64,000 nt of DNA. Source: Amoebophrya sp. A120 (Eukaryota > Sar > Dinophyceae > Syndiniales > Amoebophryaceae). Made by a program: the position numbers and the translations under genes. Every line of letters starts with the position of its first letter. Position 1 is the first letter of the stretch. The stretch lies in assembly GCA_905178155.1 (NCBI GenBank), contig CAJINV010000010.1:1160709-1224708 (forward strand), given 5' to 3'. The notes beneath the pieces were generated by a model. That model did no database searches and was not told the origin of the DNA. It worked only from the letters and a program-made list of their open reading frames with translations. Shown piece by piece: positions 42,106-55,500 of this stretch.

Positions 42106-43560
42106 ATAGAAGAGCATAGTAGGCAGAAGCTTCCTGAAAAAAACTAGAACATCGTTTATTTGGAAACCTGCAAGGTGGCGCCGGCAAATCATATACGCTA
42201 ACTTTGTCGCAACTAATCTTACTTACTTAACTTTTACCTTTGCACACACTCAATTCCTGCTCAGCTTGTCGCTGAAGCAAATTTTTGAGAAAGTTCCATG
42301 TTTTTTTTTTGTAATTCGATAGTTGACTCAGTCACATGCATAGGTAAAATTGTTTCTTTCTTGTCATCGAAAACCATTTATGATGTGTGTATCCTTGTCA
42401 TTGTCGCCACTCAAGCACGAGTGCAGATGACGTCGCCTCCACCGTGCCAGATGAACGAGAAATTGTTTCATAACTTTGGAAAAGAGAAAAAACTACTGAT
42501 GTGCAAGTGTATCTCTGGTTTGGTTTGACTTCGTTGATATGAATCCACAGATATCATATGAGATTTTTGCTGGGCCTCAGCGTTTGGAAGAAAGCGATCT
42601 AAAGTCAAATTCTGGTATAGGTCGATTGATGTTCTTTACAACTCGTGCACGCCTGGAAGAAGAAAAGAGCTTTTTTTTTCTGCATCATAATTTTAAAGAC
42701 CACAGTTATCTTTTATTCGTTTCCTTTTTGTTTTTGTGACCTGTGGGACATCCTGGTCGTGGTCCAGACGACTCCTGGTATGATCCACAGAGCTGTAACT
42801 TGAACCCCTTCGCCGTGCGCGAGTCTTTCTTACGCTTCGCGACTTTTTGCGCACCTTGGCGCCAGAGATGTGTCTCAAAGTTGAAACGCCTTGAATTCAT
42901 CTGCATGGTAGGAAAAATGCTACACCGAGGAGTGGTGGAGTCCACTGAAGAATTTCTGTTTTGAACGAAAAAAATGTCCTCGCCTTGCCGTCCCTGAAGG
43001 AAACTCCTCGCGTGATTTCTTTCTTCGTGGCGTGCTGTTTCACCTCGTGATAAAATTTAAACTCTTACTACAAATGTACGCCCATACTAGTTTTCTCAAC
43101 TATCCCTCTAACGCTGATAAAAACATTTCGATTTCGCTTCAAAATCAAAGCACCATACCGCTATGCCCACCTCGAGAATATGAGTTAACCCGTACGCACT
43201 TACGAAGTACAGCTTGACCAACATCTACTTGTACCTTACTAATCTATTCTTCGATACGTCTTCGCATTTCTTTTTCTAGGCCAAAGCACCCACTTCTGTA
43301 CACTATCACAATTTCAAAAAAATACACTACCTAACCTTGTGGTACACTATTACTAAATTCATTGTCGTTCTCGTTGTACACTAGTGTAATCAAAAATTTT
43401 GCAAGGGCGGCGCTTCACTCATTTTCCCCGCCGCTAGGGTACATTAAATCCATTAGTTCGTATTTCAACGCGTCGTTGTTGTCCCTTCTACGTCCGTAGT
43501 GGACGTGTTTTCCTTGCTTTAACCGCTCAGCATTGAGTCGCATCTTCCTCCGCGGCGGCA
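42106..43560. other. intergenic between repeat-protein and giant gene
   Basis: AT-rich, short frames only, no TIR pair. I cannot identify promoter elements. Confidence 0.5.
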
Positions 43561-46500
43561 ATGAGCACCAGGGAAAGCGCCGCAACCACTCAAGATCCCT
43601 TACGGGATCCAGCCAGCCTTGCCTCGGCCGCAGATCCGCTACGGGGAACTGGTGCGACGACGACAGCTAGTGGCAACGTCATGCCGAGCAGAACCTCAGA
43701 CCGAGAGGCCAGCAGGCACGAGCCTCCTGGATCTGGAAACACTTCTACTGGCATCAACAACGACCAAAACCTCGCAAATGATAGCCTTAACCCTCGCTAC
43801 ACCGACTATCTGGAGTCTGGTGACGTGGAGCTTCTTAACGGGGCCGTCGGCGGCGCGATCAAGGGGGGGAATAACATCGGGAAGGAGACGGCGGAATTTG
43901 ATTACGCGGAAAAACTATTCAACGTGGACTACATGGCAAACGTCTTGCAGAAGACGGACGCGATCATTTTGGAGAAGAAGCTGCAAATTAAAAACTGGGA
44001 GGAAACAAAGCGGAAACTGCTAGTCGTGTTGATTCTCCAAGCGCTTCTCGGAATCGCGATCGCGGTTTACAAGACTTTCATGCAGCCCGATTTTGTCTCC
44101 AGCTCCGAGTACTATCTGCAGCCGGTGGACGTGGTGTTTTTGCTAGACTCCTCCGCCGTGATGAAGCCGAGCGCGGAGCAGCAGAAGAAAACAGTGCTGC
44201 AATTCGCAGACACGTTTTCCACGGTCTTGGACGATTTGAAAAGAAAACAAGAGAAAGAGTCGGAGAGTGGTGCTGCTGCGATGGTAAACAGTCGGGTCAG
44301 AATGCTCGGAGTGGACGATGATCTAGAAGGTCGCTCCGCGTCCAGCAGTGTCGTTGGGAGGCAAGAAGGTGGTGATCCCAGTATAATCGCTGTTCAAGAT
44401 GAGGAATACACCACGAAAAACGCCATCTGGCCCACGGACCACTCCGGGTTGCGCTTGAGTTTGACGCGCTATGCGTCGGTTTTACCGAATGGAGCGGTGG
44501 AAGATGTCGGGTTGACGGAGTTCGTGGCGGGAAGTTCTGCCGATCAGGGATCTTCATCTTCAAGTAGCGCCAGCGCAGCTCCAGGAAGGACCAAGAAACT
44601 TGACGAAAAACGTCTGCGCGACTACTTTTCCTGCCGACCCGCTAGTACGTACTATGGAAGAAAAAGTACAGGCAGTGCGCCGAGTGCTACAAACAAAAAG
44701 ACCATGCAGTATTCCGAATCTGACGCTGCTTTGTTCCCTGCGATGGAGATGTGCGGGAAAGTGCTGCAGCAGGAAGACGAATTCCACGCAGCGATCGAGA
44801 GAGTCCTGAAAGACGAGGAGCAAACCGTGCTCGACGTGAACCAGCCTATTGGGTGCCTGGTGAAAATCCACAACGAGAAACTGCCCAAATCCAGTCCGTG
44901 CTACAGCGCTGTCGACGGACAAAACCCCTTCCCGGGGAAGCTTTTCCCCCTAGTACCGACAAAATCTTCGGGATCATCTTCGATCAAAAATTACTACGTT
45001 GATATTGACGCGGTGGAGCTGTTTCACGCGGGCGCGGACAACGTCAGCTGTGAAAATCGGATAGCGTTTTGGCGGAACAAATGTGGAATAAAAACACCAA
45101 GTACTAGTAGCACACCAGCGATAGATGGACAGCAAGACGCACAATCTGCTATCAAAGTCCGTTACGTGGCGCCCCCGGCGTGGAAGGAATCTGAGCCGCA
45201 TTTTGTGGAGCGGAAGGACCGGCTGCATAGGTATTTGACTTCGAAGTTTGTGAAGGAATTTGGAATTTCGGAGCAAGACACGGAGGATTTGCTACTCGCG
45301 TTGGAAGACGACAGCGGGGCGGGAGCAGCAGCAGCTACGACAACTTCGATGGGAGCAGGTGCAGCCGCAACCGAACAGGTTTTCCACCTGCCAAGCAACA
45401 TGTTCGGGAGTTTCCCAAAGCATTCAGTGTGTGTGCAGAGTGAAAAAATGGTGAGTCCACCTCCGACGATAAGCAAAGGCGGGGTAACATCAAAAACTGA
45501 AACCGGAATCACGTCTCCGTCTTCTTCACCGCTATTGAGGCAGTACCAGATTGAGATGCCGGTGGATCCGGAGGAAGCTACTGATGGAGGATATGCATTG
45601 CAAAAGTGTCTGGGTCTGGAAGAGTGCAGCTTGTGATGCTAACTTTGGACTCGAAAGAAATTTGTATAGCTAAAAGAGCAAGAGGACTCCAGTTGTCGCT
45701 ATGCGGAGACGGCATTTGTCATGCGGGATCGATTGTCTTCAAGAAGCCCGTAACAAACCTGTGATGCAGCTAGGGCATGCATCACAAACATCATGGGTCA
45801 TGCAAAATGTGCATGACAACGTTCCACTCTTTCAGACCCAGACATATTTGCAGTTGTGCATAGAGGAAGCGACAGCACAACTTCAGAGCACAAAACGACC
45901 ATGTTGAAAATCCTCCTGACTCAAATTGTTCCCGGGTCCCGGTATTTTGCGATTTCGATTGACCACACTTCGTCATCGACCACGACAGCAAAAAATCAAA
46001 ACCGCGATCTGTTCCTCCAGAAGCTGCTATGAACTGCAAAAGTATCGTACTCGTATATATGCATTACAAATCTCCTTAGCATGAGAAATAAAATCTGTGA
46101 TGCGGATTTGCCTTCAGAAAATGACTTGTAATGCAAGATTTGCATTTATACGAATGCGATACTTTTGCACAGGATAGCTGCAAAAACAGTGCAATTTGTC
46201 CACGAAGCCCTACGATTTGGGGAAAATTGACTGGGTCACCCGGGAGAAGTCCAAACGGTTCTGCGTCGTGCTATGGAGCTCTGAAGTGTTACATTCTCAA
46301 CTGTCATATGAATTTGTAATGCAAGAATGGGAAAATAAGTATAGGGGAGAAATTGCGCCTTTTGCATTCCAGGCTTGGCACAGATTCTAATGCTATCTAG
46401 CGCGTCAAGAACTTGTCATGCGAAGAAGGCTTGATGGTGTGAAGAGTCGTGATAGTATTTTTGCATGACAAGAAGTCATGTAACAGCTGAGACTGTAACG

Positions 46501-49500
46501 CTTGAGAGCCCCATACGTGCTAGGCGACCCCAGTTCGAAGTGTGAATTGGGCTCGGGGAAGGCCTTTCGCGATTTGCTGGACACTATGCGTTGCAGAAGT
46601 ATCGTACTCGTACGAATCGCAGTCATGCATGGCAGATTCTATGGCCTAAGGGAAAAGAGCATGACAAATTGCACTTTTGTTCTTTGAAAAAATTTGTCAT
46701 GCAATTTGTACTTCGTGCGATACTTTTGCCATGCATAGACACGATAAATTACCAGGGCAAGGAGGAAGAGTTGATCGAGCACTTCGGCGGAGATGACCAG
46801 GAGGTCTTGGGTATCCTGACCAAAAATGTACCCACCCCAGAGTTGTCATGCAGATTTGCAGCTACAGGGAGATTTGTAATGCGCATCCACATGAGAGGCA
46901 TTTCCAATCGCGTTTTGCGCTTTGTAATGCTGTCGACAGGATGAGTAGATGGATTTCTGTTGCGGCTGTGCTTGCTAAACTGCACTACAATACAGAGACA
47001 AACTTGTCATGCTGGGACCCCAAAACTTCTCGATTTGTGTTGCGAGATCCCCAGCTTGACTCTGGTGTGGGGACGTTTTTACATAGGATATTGGGCGGGA
47101 ATCCGTTCGAAAAAGGGCACGTGATGCTGGAAACTTGTGGGAAGATGATCGGTGGAAATGATAGTGAGAACAACGCTTTGATGCAGCAGTTATCTCCGGG
47201 AACAAGTGCTGGCATCAAAAGCCCCGCAAAGTCATCTTCTATTGACGAGCGTCTGCTGTCTGACATTAGCGAGGAAAAAGCGCAAGCCGGGGAGCTCCGA
47301 GGCCTGCAGGCGGTTTTTCACGCACGGCGAAGTAGTACAAGAGCCAACTCGTGGTCACTAGGAGCACATCAGTTTTCCAGCGGTGCGGTGGAAAAAGCTC
47401 TCGAGAGAAAGTTCCTGGGCTCGCGAGGACCGGCAGATGTCGGGGCGAATCATGATGCATGGGAGCTGCGAGCAGGAAGCAGCTCCTTCAATCTGAATGA
47501 TCAAACAGATCTTCATCTTCCTGGCAGCAGGAACTTAGCAGAAAGCACAGAAGCGGGTGCTGCAGTAGAGGATGAAGCATCTCCCACCTCACCGCCGTAT
47601 TCCCCGAAAACTATGGCCGAGCTGGACGCCTCGCTCGTTTTTCTCTTCTTTTCCCAACAGGAAAATCTCGAATCCACTCTCCTCTCCCGCCCCTCCACCC
47701 GGACGTTTTTCGAGAAGGCGACTGGGTGTGTGGCTGTGGACAACGCGTCCTCTTCGGGATCATCTGGTTCTAGTACAGGGGGAGCCAGTGCAGGCGGCGA
47801 TCAGTTCCAGTTAGTCGAACGCAACTCCCCCGCCGCTGGCACAACAAGCAGCGGCACAGCTAACACCCAGCCATCCCGTTGTGCGAAATTTGTCATCGCG
47901 AAGAACGATCAGGAGATGGACGAGGGTGTTAGAAGACTTGCGGATATGGTAAAAAACGACGCGTCGTCCGTGAGTTTCCCCAATGAGCAAAAGGACTGGC
48001 GGTACTTGTTCTTTCTACTCTTGGTGTTACCTCTAGTTCTCTTCCTTTTCGCGGAAAAGATAACCGCGGAATTCTGCGAGTTGAAGCGGAAGTGGCTGTT
48101 AAATAAAGCGAAGCAGAAAAAGTGCATCAAGGTGACGAAGCAATTAGTTGAAAAAGCGGAGGGGCAGCCAGTCCGGAAAACGGTCAAGAAAATCGTCGAT
48201 CATCAGAATTTGGAGTTGACCGACCTGGAAAACTTGCGGCCAAACGTGCGCGAGGGGGAGATGATTACGTTACGAGCGCGGTTGCACGGGGGCTACTTGA
48301 AATTTCAGGAAATGATTTGCTGTGAAGATGAAAATTCGTCGAACAACTTCATGCGGACAAGCTCCGCCACCTTTATGGGCGATTTTTTGGGTTTCTTCGG
48401 CGGCAATGTGGCGCAGGCGAAGCAGTTGCACAACTCGAGTAAAGTAGAAGGGGTGATTGATGAAAGTAGCAGCAGCAGCGAGGGAGAGGACGAGCAGAAC
48501 ACCTCCACCGTTTGTCCTGGAGATGAAGAGGAGCAGCAGTCTCCTGTGTCCAGCCAAGATATTAGCATGACAAATCAGGTGAAGAAGAAGGTTCAAAGTA
48601 AAAACAACACTCTACTCGAGTCTCAAGACCAGGAAGACGCCAGCTCGAAAGGGAGTTCAGGCAGTGGGAGCTTCTCCTCTACCTCCTCCGGGGAGAAAGA
48701 CAACAACTCCAGTTTTTGTTCCAGTAACAGCTCGGGTAGTTCATCATCATCATCATCCTCTAGTAGTGACAACAACTCGACTCTCTCATCGAACAAATCA
48801 GAAGACGACGAACTGGAAATAATCGAACAGAAACCGCCGAAATACGAGCTAACCGGCACCGGGAAGGTGCTGGAGGGGATGGAAGTCTCTTGGACACTAT
48901 ATGGCGTTCTTAATTGTTACATTCTCAACTGTTGCATGGATCTGTGATGCAAAAGCACCATCATCATCCACACGATCAAGCTGCTTCGCATGACAAATTT
49001 GCGAAGTGCTAAACAGCACCTAAATCCGTGCGGAATTTGTAATGCTACAGGCGCAACGTCCCCCCTTTCACGTTTCTCATTCTTGCATCACAAATCCATG
49101 TAACAGTTGAGAATGTAAGAGTTGAGAACGCGATACACTAGTCCGCGCGGACTGTGTGAAGATCGATCCGGAGTATTGCTTATCAAATGCAAAAATGTCT
49201 GGGTCTGGAAGATTCCGAAATTTGTCATGCTAGTCCGGCATGACTCTGAACTCTGTATTGCGTGGCCGCGAGGAGCTCCTACTCCCTGTCATGCAAGAAC
49301 GCAGTTTCTCATGCGGAGCACGCAACTCAGGCCCATGAAAGAAACTTGTCATGCTTGGCAGCGCATTACAGTGAGCTCATTACTCCCTTCCTTGCATCAC
49401 AAGTTTCCAGACCCAGACATATTTGCATTTGATATTGCTTCAAATACAACGACGTTGCGGAATTGCGGGCGGAGATTCCGAACAGCGAAATGACCGACGG

Positions 49501-52500
49501 TTTACGTAAACAGCAGTCGTCTCCCGGAACCCCCGGCGCTGGTGGACCAGCTGCAGGAGCCCTAACTAGTACAAGCGCAGCTGCGCAGCAGCAACAGATT
49601 CTGGCCTCCACCTCTCGCCGCTTGAGCTCGAGTAGAGCTACCTCGGTTTTTGACGACCGGCACTTCATTTTGGCGTACGATGTAGACGCGGGTAAGTTTA
49701 TCGCGATGGAGCAATCCGATTATCAACAGTACTTGCAGGTTCGGAAGAAAAAACTGCAAAACGACAAAATCAAGCAGTCGTTGATCACAGTCGCGGATTA
49801 CGAACATCCGGACGACACTTCACAAACCCCTGTTTTATCGAAAGACGCGGTGAACGCGAGGCTATCGAGGATCCGGGATTCCGTAGCGTCGGCGATGGGC
49901 GTCGTCGGGGGAAGTGGTGGTGGTAGAAATGCAGGTGAGATGAACAAAAGAAATTCCATTTTCGAAAAGAATCTTACCACGAAATTTCTCCTGCTCTCCG
50001 AATCGGTAGCGGAGCAAACAGCGGCTGGCTCTGATGTTTCTGATGTAACAAGGGAACCTATTCAGATGGTTCGGATGGGAGATTCCCTGAAATTAGGGGT
50101 GTTTCTGGAAGAAGATCAAACAGAAATAAGCTCTAAGACTTCTGCGCGAGCAACTTTGCCGTCTGCTTCAACAATTTCTTTGCCTGGAGCTGCTGCTTCT
50201 GGTGCAGCCTCTCTAGGAGCATCGACCCCTGGCCAGCAACTAGTCCTCGGGGTGGACCGACAAAACGGGAAGTGCAAAACCCAATCGGCTTCGTTCGAGC
50301 AAATCCTCCAGGCCCCGACGAAAGCCATGGAAACCCTCTTTTCCATCGACTACGGCGGCCCGATGCTCACCCCGGGCATGCCATTGATGCTGCGCGCGGT
50401 GCAGACCGACGGCTACCTGCGACTGCAGAAGAACAACTCCGAGGCGTTTTTATGAACTGCAAAAGTATCGTACTCGTATAAATGCATTACAAATTTCCTC
50501 AGCATGAGGAAGAAAATTTGTAATGCGGATTTGACTTAGCAAGAAAATTTGTAATGCATGATTGCGATACGAGTACGATACTTTTGCACAGGATAGTTTT
50601 GCTGTTCCGAAATCGGGAAGGGCGCGGTTTTGTTGCAAACGAATGTACTATGGAACAAAAAAAGTTCGTCACGATCACTCATGCGCATTTTTGCAATACA
50701 AAAATTTCTGTCATGCGTAAAATTGCATCACAGTCTAATTTCATATGGGATTTCTCTATGTAGTTGTGCAATACAAGAAAAACCTGTGATGCATAAAAAA
50801 TTTCTCATGCAAAAAATGCAAGCCAGTGACTATGACAAACTTTTTTCTCTCCATATGTACACAGTAGATTGGTGCAACACAAAAAGTTCGCAGTGAAACG
50901 GGGTTCGAACACTGGAAAATCGTCGAGAATAAAAACGTCGACGACCACAACGACGACAACAACTACCACAACGCTTCAGCTCGCCCCGCCGTCGTCCGCG
51001 TGTGGTCCATCACAGCCACAGAGTATGATTATGCCAAGGAAGTCGATCTTGAAACAGGTGAACTTCGCACCGCAGGTGGAAGTGCAGAGTTTGCCAATAC
51101 CAGCCTCCAGTATGGCAAATGCAGAAGATCAACAAGAAGAGAAGAAATCTCCGAAGGAAATCGAGGAGGAGAAGCGCAGACGGGCGAGGTTCCGGGAGGA
51201 AGCGGCCTGCTGGGGCACTTGGTTGATCGACCGGGTGGTTGAGGACGTCGACCCGGACGATCCGGAAGCGGGGATTGACGCCTTCGATTTCGAATCTAAC
51301 ATCCGCAACGCGCCCTTGAAAGTCGGGGACAAAATCGCGCTTTTAGGCATGAACGAGAAGTACTTGCAATTGAACCGGGGAGTGAACGAGCACTTGGTGG
51401 AGCAACCCAAAAGAGCAGACGGCAGTTCGAACCGGGTGGTCTTCCGAGCGCCTAGTTTTACGGCCCGGGCGTCGCGGAAAAGTTCTGTGGTTCTCGGAGA
51501 ACAAGTTCTTTCGTCCGCTAATGGGTCCTCTACTGCGATGCAGAGAACGTCCAAGCTCGCAGCGTCTAGTACTGCTCGCGGGTCGGTTGTTTTGCCAACT
51601 ATTGGGGAGGACAACACGAATCAGAGTTTCGATGAAGACGAAGATTTGAAGAATTTACCCGAGCTGTCCTCCCCGCCGACCACGGCAGTGATTCCGGACC
51701 AGAATAGAGTTGGGAGTGCCGGCGGCGCGAAAGACGAGGCGCGGCAAGGAGATGTTGAAATAAATCCTGACGAGCAGGCCGTTGCAGGAGGAACTGGAAC
51801 AAATGCTGACGCTGACGATGAAGAGAGCAAACAAGAACTTGGACCAGGAGCACCTTCCGGAGGTGCAGCCGCCCCCACGGAAAACCCCCGTCAATCCACC
51901 CAGATTTCCATTCACGGCTACGACGCCCGGCGCGACACGACCAATCCCGTGGGGCAGCCGTCGATTTTCGTCCAGAACAACGAGATTGAACTCGCGGAAT
52001 TCCGCCCGACAGAGGTGACGCACTTGGAAACCTACGAAGTCAACCCTTTTCTCCCGATGCGGTGCGACGCAGAGACGATGGACGAACCCACCACGCACTT
52101 TATCATCGAAAAAATGGGGTTGGTCGAGGGGGTATCAAATGCAAATATGTCGGGGTCTGGAAACTTGTAATGCTGAGTGACGTAGCATGTGTAGGGTACA
52201 AATAATGGCTCAGCATGACAAGTTTCTGAGCTTCTAAGTGTTGCCTATTCTGCATGACAAACTGCGTTTCTGCATCACATAAAAATGCGGGCTTTTGGGT
52301 AACGTGCATGACAGACTTAAGGGTCTTGCTAGCCTAGCATGACAAACCTTGCCCTTTTCCACACCCAGACATATTTGCAATGCATAGGGGGTAAGGACCA
52401 ACCCAGACAAGAAAACGATTGTCCACGACGGGTTGCACATCTGCCTCCGGCCGGTGGCGTTGGGCGAGCACTTCGTCGCGGAAGTGAAGAAGCAACCGGT

Positions 52501-55500
52501 TAATGCAGAGAGATCGCCGGTGACCGGGTTAAGAAGACTGTCCGCAGCTTCTGGAACTAGTACTTCAAACACGAGTAGAAGGCCGTCGATTTTTTTGAAA
52601 AACACAATAAACGATCAGTCGAATAACAAGCCAGCTGCGAAAACCTCCTCCCTCGTGACCGACCACGATGCGAAAGTGGATATCACCAACGGTATTTTCC
52701 CGATCGGCATGTGCACGGACCCAAGGATCGAGTTTGTCGTCGAACTGGTTCCGATCCAGCAACTGGCCAAAATCGCGAGTCGGGCCCGGAAGGAGAAGGA
52801 AAGGCTGACGAAGGGGGACTGCAGTTTGGAATTTTACAACCCGTTCAACAAGAAATCCACGACGGTGGAGGCGATGCAAGCCGGGTGGAACGAAATCCAC
52901 GATTTGGCGAACGCTTTGACTTTGTTACCGAGTAACAGCGCGATCACGGTGACAAATAACGAGGGGAATTACCTGCAAGTGATCGGCGACTACGATTACG
53001 AAAAGCGGGAATTCTATGGAAGTGTCAGGAATGAAATCGACAGTGTTGACATAGTTTGTGCTGCATAAAATGCAAGGCACGAAGTGCCTCTCTTGCAGAG
53101 ATGGCAAGTTGTGAGGCCGACCGTCAGGCTGTTTGGGGTCTGCGATAGAGCTGCTAAAGTAGCATGACAAACGGCGCCTTCTGTCCCAAAATAGCATGAC
53201 AAACTGGAAGATTTAGACGGTGCCGAAATTTGTCATGCGCCGCTTAGAAATTGGCCTTCCCCCTGGTATCGATTTTATGCATGGCAAATCATTTCAGCTT
53301 TCTCGATTTCAAACCTGACGCTTCCATGAATTCCCGATCAGTTCCATCGGCTTTGCGGCGAAGCGGGATGGCTGGGTAGCGCGATTGGACGCGCCGAAGA
53401 TGATATCGCAAGAAAAAACTGTTTCACTGTAAACTTGTAATGCAGAAAATGCATCGCAGAAGTGTTTCTGTTGCTAAACATGCAAGGCAAAACATTTTTG
53501 GCCGTGTTTTTTCCTAGCAACGTCGCATGGCAAACTTCCGTTGTCATGTAAAACAAACTTGTGATGCAAAACTTGCAAAATCCTTACAGCGAAACACTTT
53601 GTTCGGACGATAGATGAGCGGGAAGTCGGATTTGTACGCCGCAGCGGTAAACGCGAAGTTGAACGGCGGGAAGTGTTATCCTGTGCAAAAGTATCGTACT
53701 CGTACTAATCGCAGCCATGCAAGACAAATTTCTTTTTCAAGCTAAATCAGCATGAGAAATTCCATTGTCATGCTGAGCTAATTTGTACTGCACTAGCTAC
53801 TACACGTACGATTGATACTTTTGCAGTTCATAGTTGTGTCGTGGTGTACGGAGATACGGAAGAGTTTAGGACTTTGCAGGTACTTACTTGATGCAGCGGA
53901 GGCGTATAATCTTTTCGACATTCATGTACAAAAATAAGTAAAAAAAAAAAAATAAAATTTGAATTGAGTAAAGTATTTTTACTTTTTAGTATTTTTTATA
54001 ATTTTTTAAGCACAAAAAACAGTAATTATAATGTTTTGCTGGAACTTCAAAGGTCTAACTTTTGCAGCCCTCACGCAAAGATGCATTTATTGATTTACAA
54101 AAAGCTTAATTTCAGGCTGGACTTAGAATATCAAAAGTATGATTTGACAGTTTTTACCCTTTTAGGTGTTTTTTTTTTTTCGCAGATGAGCATGCTAAAT
54201 TTCGCTGAGTGTCGCTCCACCTTTCCAATTCCAACAAAGGTCAAGTCCGCGAGCGACCCGAAACCGTGTCTGCCCATGGTCTACGTGAACCGCGCGGGTA
54301 TCAAGACCGTGTGCGAAAAAGGAATCAAGATTCAAGGCGTCAAGTTCGACCACAAACTAGGTCGGGGCCAGACCAGTCGGTCCTGCATCATGAATTCCGT
54401 TTGCAGCAGCGCCAGGCGGACGATGCGGGGACAGAACATCGCGCACATGTACAGTCTATGCATTGCAAAAGTATCGTACTCGTACTAAATCGCATTCATG
54501 CAATACAAATTTCTTTCTCAAGTCAAATCCGCATTTACAAATTTTCTTTCTCATGCTGATGAAATTTGTCATGCGATTTATACTAGTACAACGCTTTTGC
54601 ATTTCATACAGTCTTGCCGCCGAGTACATGAACTCCGACCGGGGCGTCTTGAAGATTGAGGACAAGAAAGATGAGGAACCGGTTGACAGTACTAAAGCTG
54701 GAAATAGAGCGAAAGCAAAAGATAGCAAGTCGGAAGATCAAGAGTCCGTTTCGTTGACAGGAGTCGAAGCAGAAACCACCGCCCAATTAGACGAGGACCC
54801 GAAAGAAGAGGAACCAGCAGAAAACGATCAAGAGCAGGCAAAGTATCAGTGGAAAGTGAAACATGCGAACTACCTGTGGCCAACCAGCAAGGGCGGCGTC
54901 ATGAATGTCCATTACGGCGCGAAGCCTCTACCGCCCTCCGCTCAGCGCCAATACAAGTACGATGCGTATGGAAACATGGTGATTGACACTTTCAACGACA
55001 AATCTCGGAAGTCGGTGATTCGCGGGAAGGGGAAAAAGGAGTTCGAGAAAGCGAAGAACCGGGAAATCGTGTTAAGCAATATGGATTTGCCGAACGCTGC
55101 GTCGATGAGTGGGGACGAGGTAACAGCTGGAACGAAGACCGGAAATAAATTGAAGAAAAACAAAATTTTCAGCGGCTTTATGAAGGGCGGGAAGAAGAAC
55201 AAAAAAGGATCGATATCCTGTATAAAAACGTCCCCACGACGACGACCCCATAGTCAAGGTACTAGCAAGTCTGCAGCACAAATCCGGAAACTTTGAGCGC
55301 CCCGCATGACAAATTGGGACACCTAGCGTAGAAGTCGTGTTTAGCTATGCGAGCCGCATCACAGGTTGACCGCCTCATCCTGATTCGAGCATGTCAAATT
55401 CCAAGACCTCACTAGAAATACAAAATGCTTCTCACGGGGCTGCGCATGAGTAACGTTTTAGCTATGCACTTTTGCATGACAGCTCTGGGGTGGGCGTCGT

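Noticed and set aside
46848-48947. Independent 699-codon gene starting inside an introner
   Set aside because: The upstream part of this frame is the body of the family C element 46812-47090. The real exon starts at 47096 and joins in frame to the giant gene.
50869-52170. Separate 433-codon gene
   Set aside because: The frame is continuous with the giant gene once the family K element is removed, and its 3' end runs into the family A element at 52133.
53964-54488. Independent ORF of 174 codons
   Set aside because: Its first 74 codons are the AT-rich GT-AG intron. The remainder is the exon 54186-54456 of the giant gene.
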